Of a DNA stretch of 6,772 nucleotides, positions 5,744 to 6,772 are shown in pieces. The notes under the pieces are model-generated. The model ran no database searches, was not told where the DNA came from, and worked only from the letters and a program-made list of their open reading frames with translations. Location: assembly GCA_031383555.1 (NCBI GenBank), contig JANMZR010000043.1, forward strand, positions 1 to 6,772, read 5' to 3'. The stretch comes from JANMZR01 sp031383555 (GTDB taxonomy: Bacteria > Bacteroidota > Bacteroidia > Cytophagales > Spirosomataceae). The translations under genes were made by a program, and so were the position numbers. Numbering within the stretch: position 1 is the stretch's first letter; every line of letters begins with the position of its first letter.

Positions 5744-6772
5744 TCTAGCGATTAATAGGGCACCTTTATTTTTGTAGGTTATGCCATTGGGCCTAAATCG
5801 GCTACGGTATTCTACAGTCCAAGCAAAGGTATCGGGCTCTACCATTTTACCTTTAAACTTTCCGTCCCAAGGGTTGGGTTCTGGTAAATTTTTACTAAAA
5901 TATACTAACTCACCCCATCTATTATATATTCTAAAAAAATAATTATCGGTGTCGAGTTCATCAATTCCAAGTTTTAAGTTATCATTTGTGCCATCGCCAT
6001 TAGGAGTAAATACATCAGGCACTACAAAAGTTGGTGGACAAAACTCAATAACCTGAGTGGTAAAGTCATTTGGGCAGGCCTTGAAAGGTTCAATATTATA
6101 ATATGTAACTTTCAGTTTAAGGTCTGTTTTGCCATTTACAACAACAGTATTTTTATTGGCTCCCGACACAATTGCATTTCCAGTCCAGTCATATTCTAAT
6201 TGACTTGCATAAATTAAATCCAAATCTTTCAAATTTGTTATTTTAACTGGTATTGGAAAATCGTTCAATATTTTGAAACAATTTTCATAAACTGAGGCTA
6301 AATCTGTAAATGGCTTTGGAATAATAATAATTAAATCTTCAATAATTACAGGTGGCTTACCACAATAACTTATAAAAAGTTTTACAATATACTGACCTGG
6401 CGCTGTATACGTATGGCTTTCCTTTTGTTTAGTACCTGTGGCACTCCCATCACCAAAGTCCCATTCATATTTTATTTGCTTTGGATCAACATCGCATTTG
6501 GGAGTTGCCTGAAAAGAGATGGCTTTATCAACACAGTCGCTTTCAAATTGCATGGCGTCACTTGAAGGGCTTGAGTTTTGTGGAAGCTCTACAGCATTAT
6601 TTAAGCCTAAGGTGCTTTTTGCAAAAATAAAACGATGCGCTTTTAATGTAAATTTTAAAATATCCTGTCGAAAAGCAATTGTTGTATCAGCGTCATTTGA
6701 TAAATATTTTGCCTCGATCAAAGCATTTGGCCTTTCCAGGGTTGCAATGTATTTTTCGCCATTAATCGCCAT
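5741..6772 (-). CDS. Secreted PKD-domain protein with CHU_C (type IX secretion) C terminus, 5' truncated
   Basis: The last 343 residues of a larger protein that runs off the right edge. The ATG at the edge (6772-6770) is probably internal, because no signal peptide follows it. Residues about 80-150 form a PKD (immunoglobulin-like) domain with W-D-F-G-D-G at 104-109 and H-T-Y-x-x-P-G-Q-Y at 120-128. Residues about 250-343 are the gliding-motility-associated C-terminal domain, with V-F-T-P-N-G-D-G-x-N-D at 254-264, R-I-Y-N-R-W-G-E-L-V at 281-290 and N-P-W-D-G at 300-304. In Bacteroidota this type B domain directs export through the type IX secretion system to the cell surface or medium. Six cysteines (80, 93, 137, 165, 233, 245) fit an extracytoplasmic protein. 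Full function, possibly adhesion, cannot be judged without the N-terminal part. Numbering is from the window edge. Confidence 0.92.
   Translation of the reverse strand: MAINGEKYIATLERPNALIEAKYLSNDADTTIAFRQDILKFTLKAHRFIFAKSTLGLNNAVELPQNSSPSSDAMQFESDCVDKAISFQATPKCDVDPKQIKYEWDFGDGSATGTKQKESHTYTAPGQYIVKLFISYCGKPPVIIEDLIIIIPKPFTDLASVYENCFKILNDFPIPVKITNLKDLDLIYASQLEYDWTGNAIVSGANKNTVVVNGKTDLKLKVTYYNIEPFKACPNDFTTQVIEFCPPTFVVPDVFTPNGDGTNDNLKLGIDELDTDNYFFRIYNRWGELVYFSKNLPEPNPWDGKFKGKMVEPDTFAWTVEYRSRFRPNGITYKNKGALLIAR

Overview
The window looks like an ordinary, AT-rich chromosomal segment of a Bacteroidota bacterium, probably of the Cytophagia/Flavobacteriia type. The lineage call rests on three things: a gliding-motility-associated type B C-terminal domain (CHU_C, a type IX secretion signal) on the last gene; Bacteroidota-style promoter boxes (TAnnTTTG) in front of four genes; and AT-rich leaders with no Shine-Dalgarno sequence. 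I see no insertion sequence, CRISPR array, tRNA, rRNA or phage gene. I also see no convincing evidence of an undescribed multi-gene system.

Layout from left to right. (1) The 3' end of a plus-strand short-chain dehydrogenase gene converges on (2) minus-strand accD, the carboxyltransferase beta subunit of acetyl-CoA carboxylase. An 11-bp perfect inverted repeat lies inside the 3' end of accD. (3) A roughly 370-base gap runs to the fbaA start and carries divergent promoters for accD and fbaA, a degenerate ~15-bp direct repeat and a hairpin in the accD leader. (4) fbaA encodes class II fructose-bisphosphate aldolase and ends in a strong intrinsic terminator. (5) A TerC/Alx-family membrane protein is followed 44 bases later by (6) a tryptophan-rich TspO/MBR-like membrane protein with extra C-terminal helices, probably as one operon. 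(7) ruvB, the Holliday-junction helicase motor, lies on the minus strand and overlaps gene 6 tail to tail by 7 bases. (8) The C-terminal 343 residues of a large secreted PKD plus CHU_C protein lie on the minus strand and run off the right edge.

The genes do not form one pathway. accD (fatty-acid synthesis), fbaA (glycolysis/gluconeogenesis) and ruvB (recombination) are housekeeping genes, each with its own promoter. The TerC-like and TspO-like pair is the least predictable unit: two polytopic inner-membrane proteins of the metal-efflux and tetrapyrrole/stress-sensor families that are probably co-transcribed. The most useful corrections are the fbaA start (1435, not the upstream ATG at 1366, which overlaps the promoter) and the reading of the last gene as a 5'-truncated fragment.
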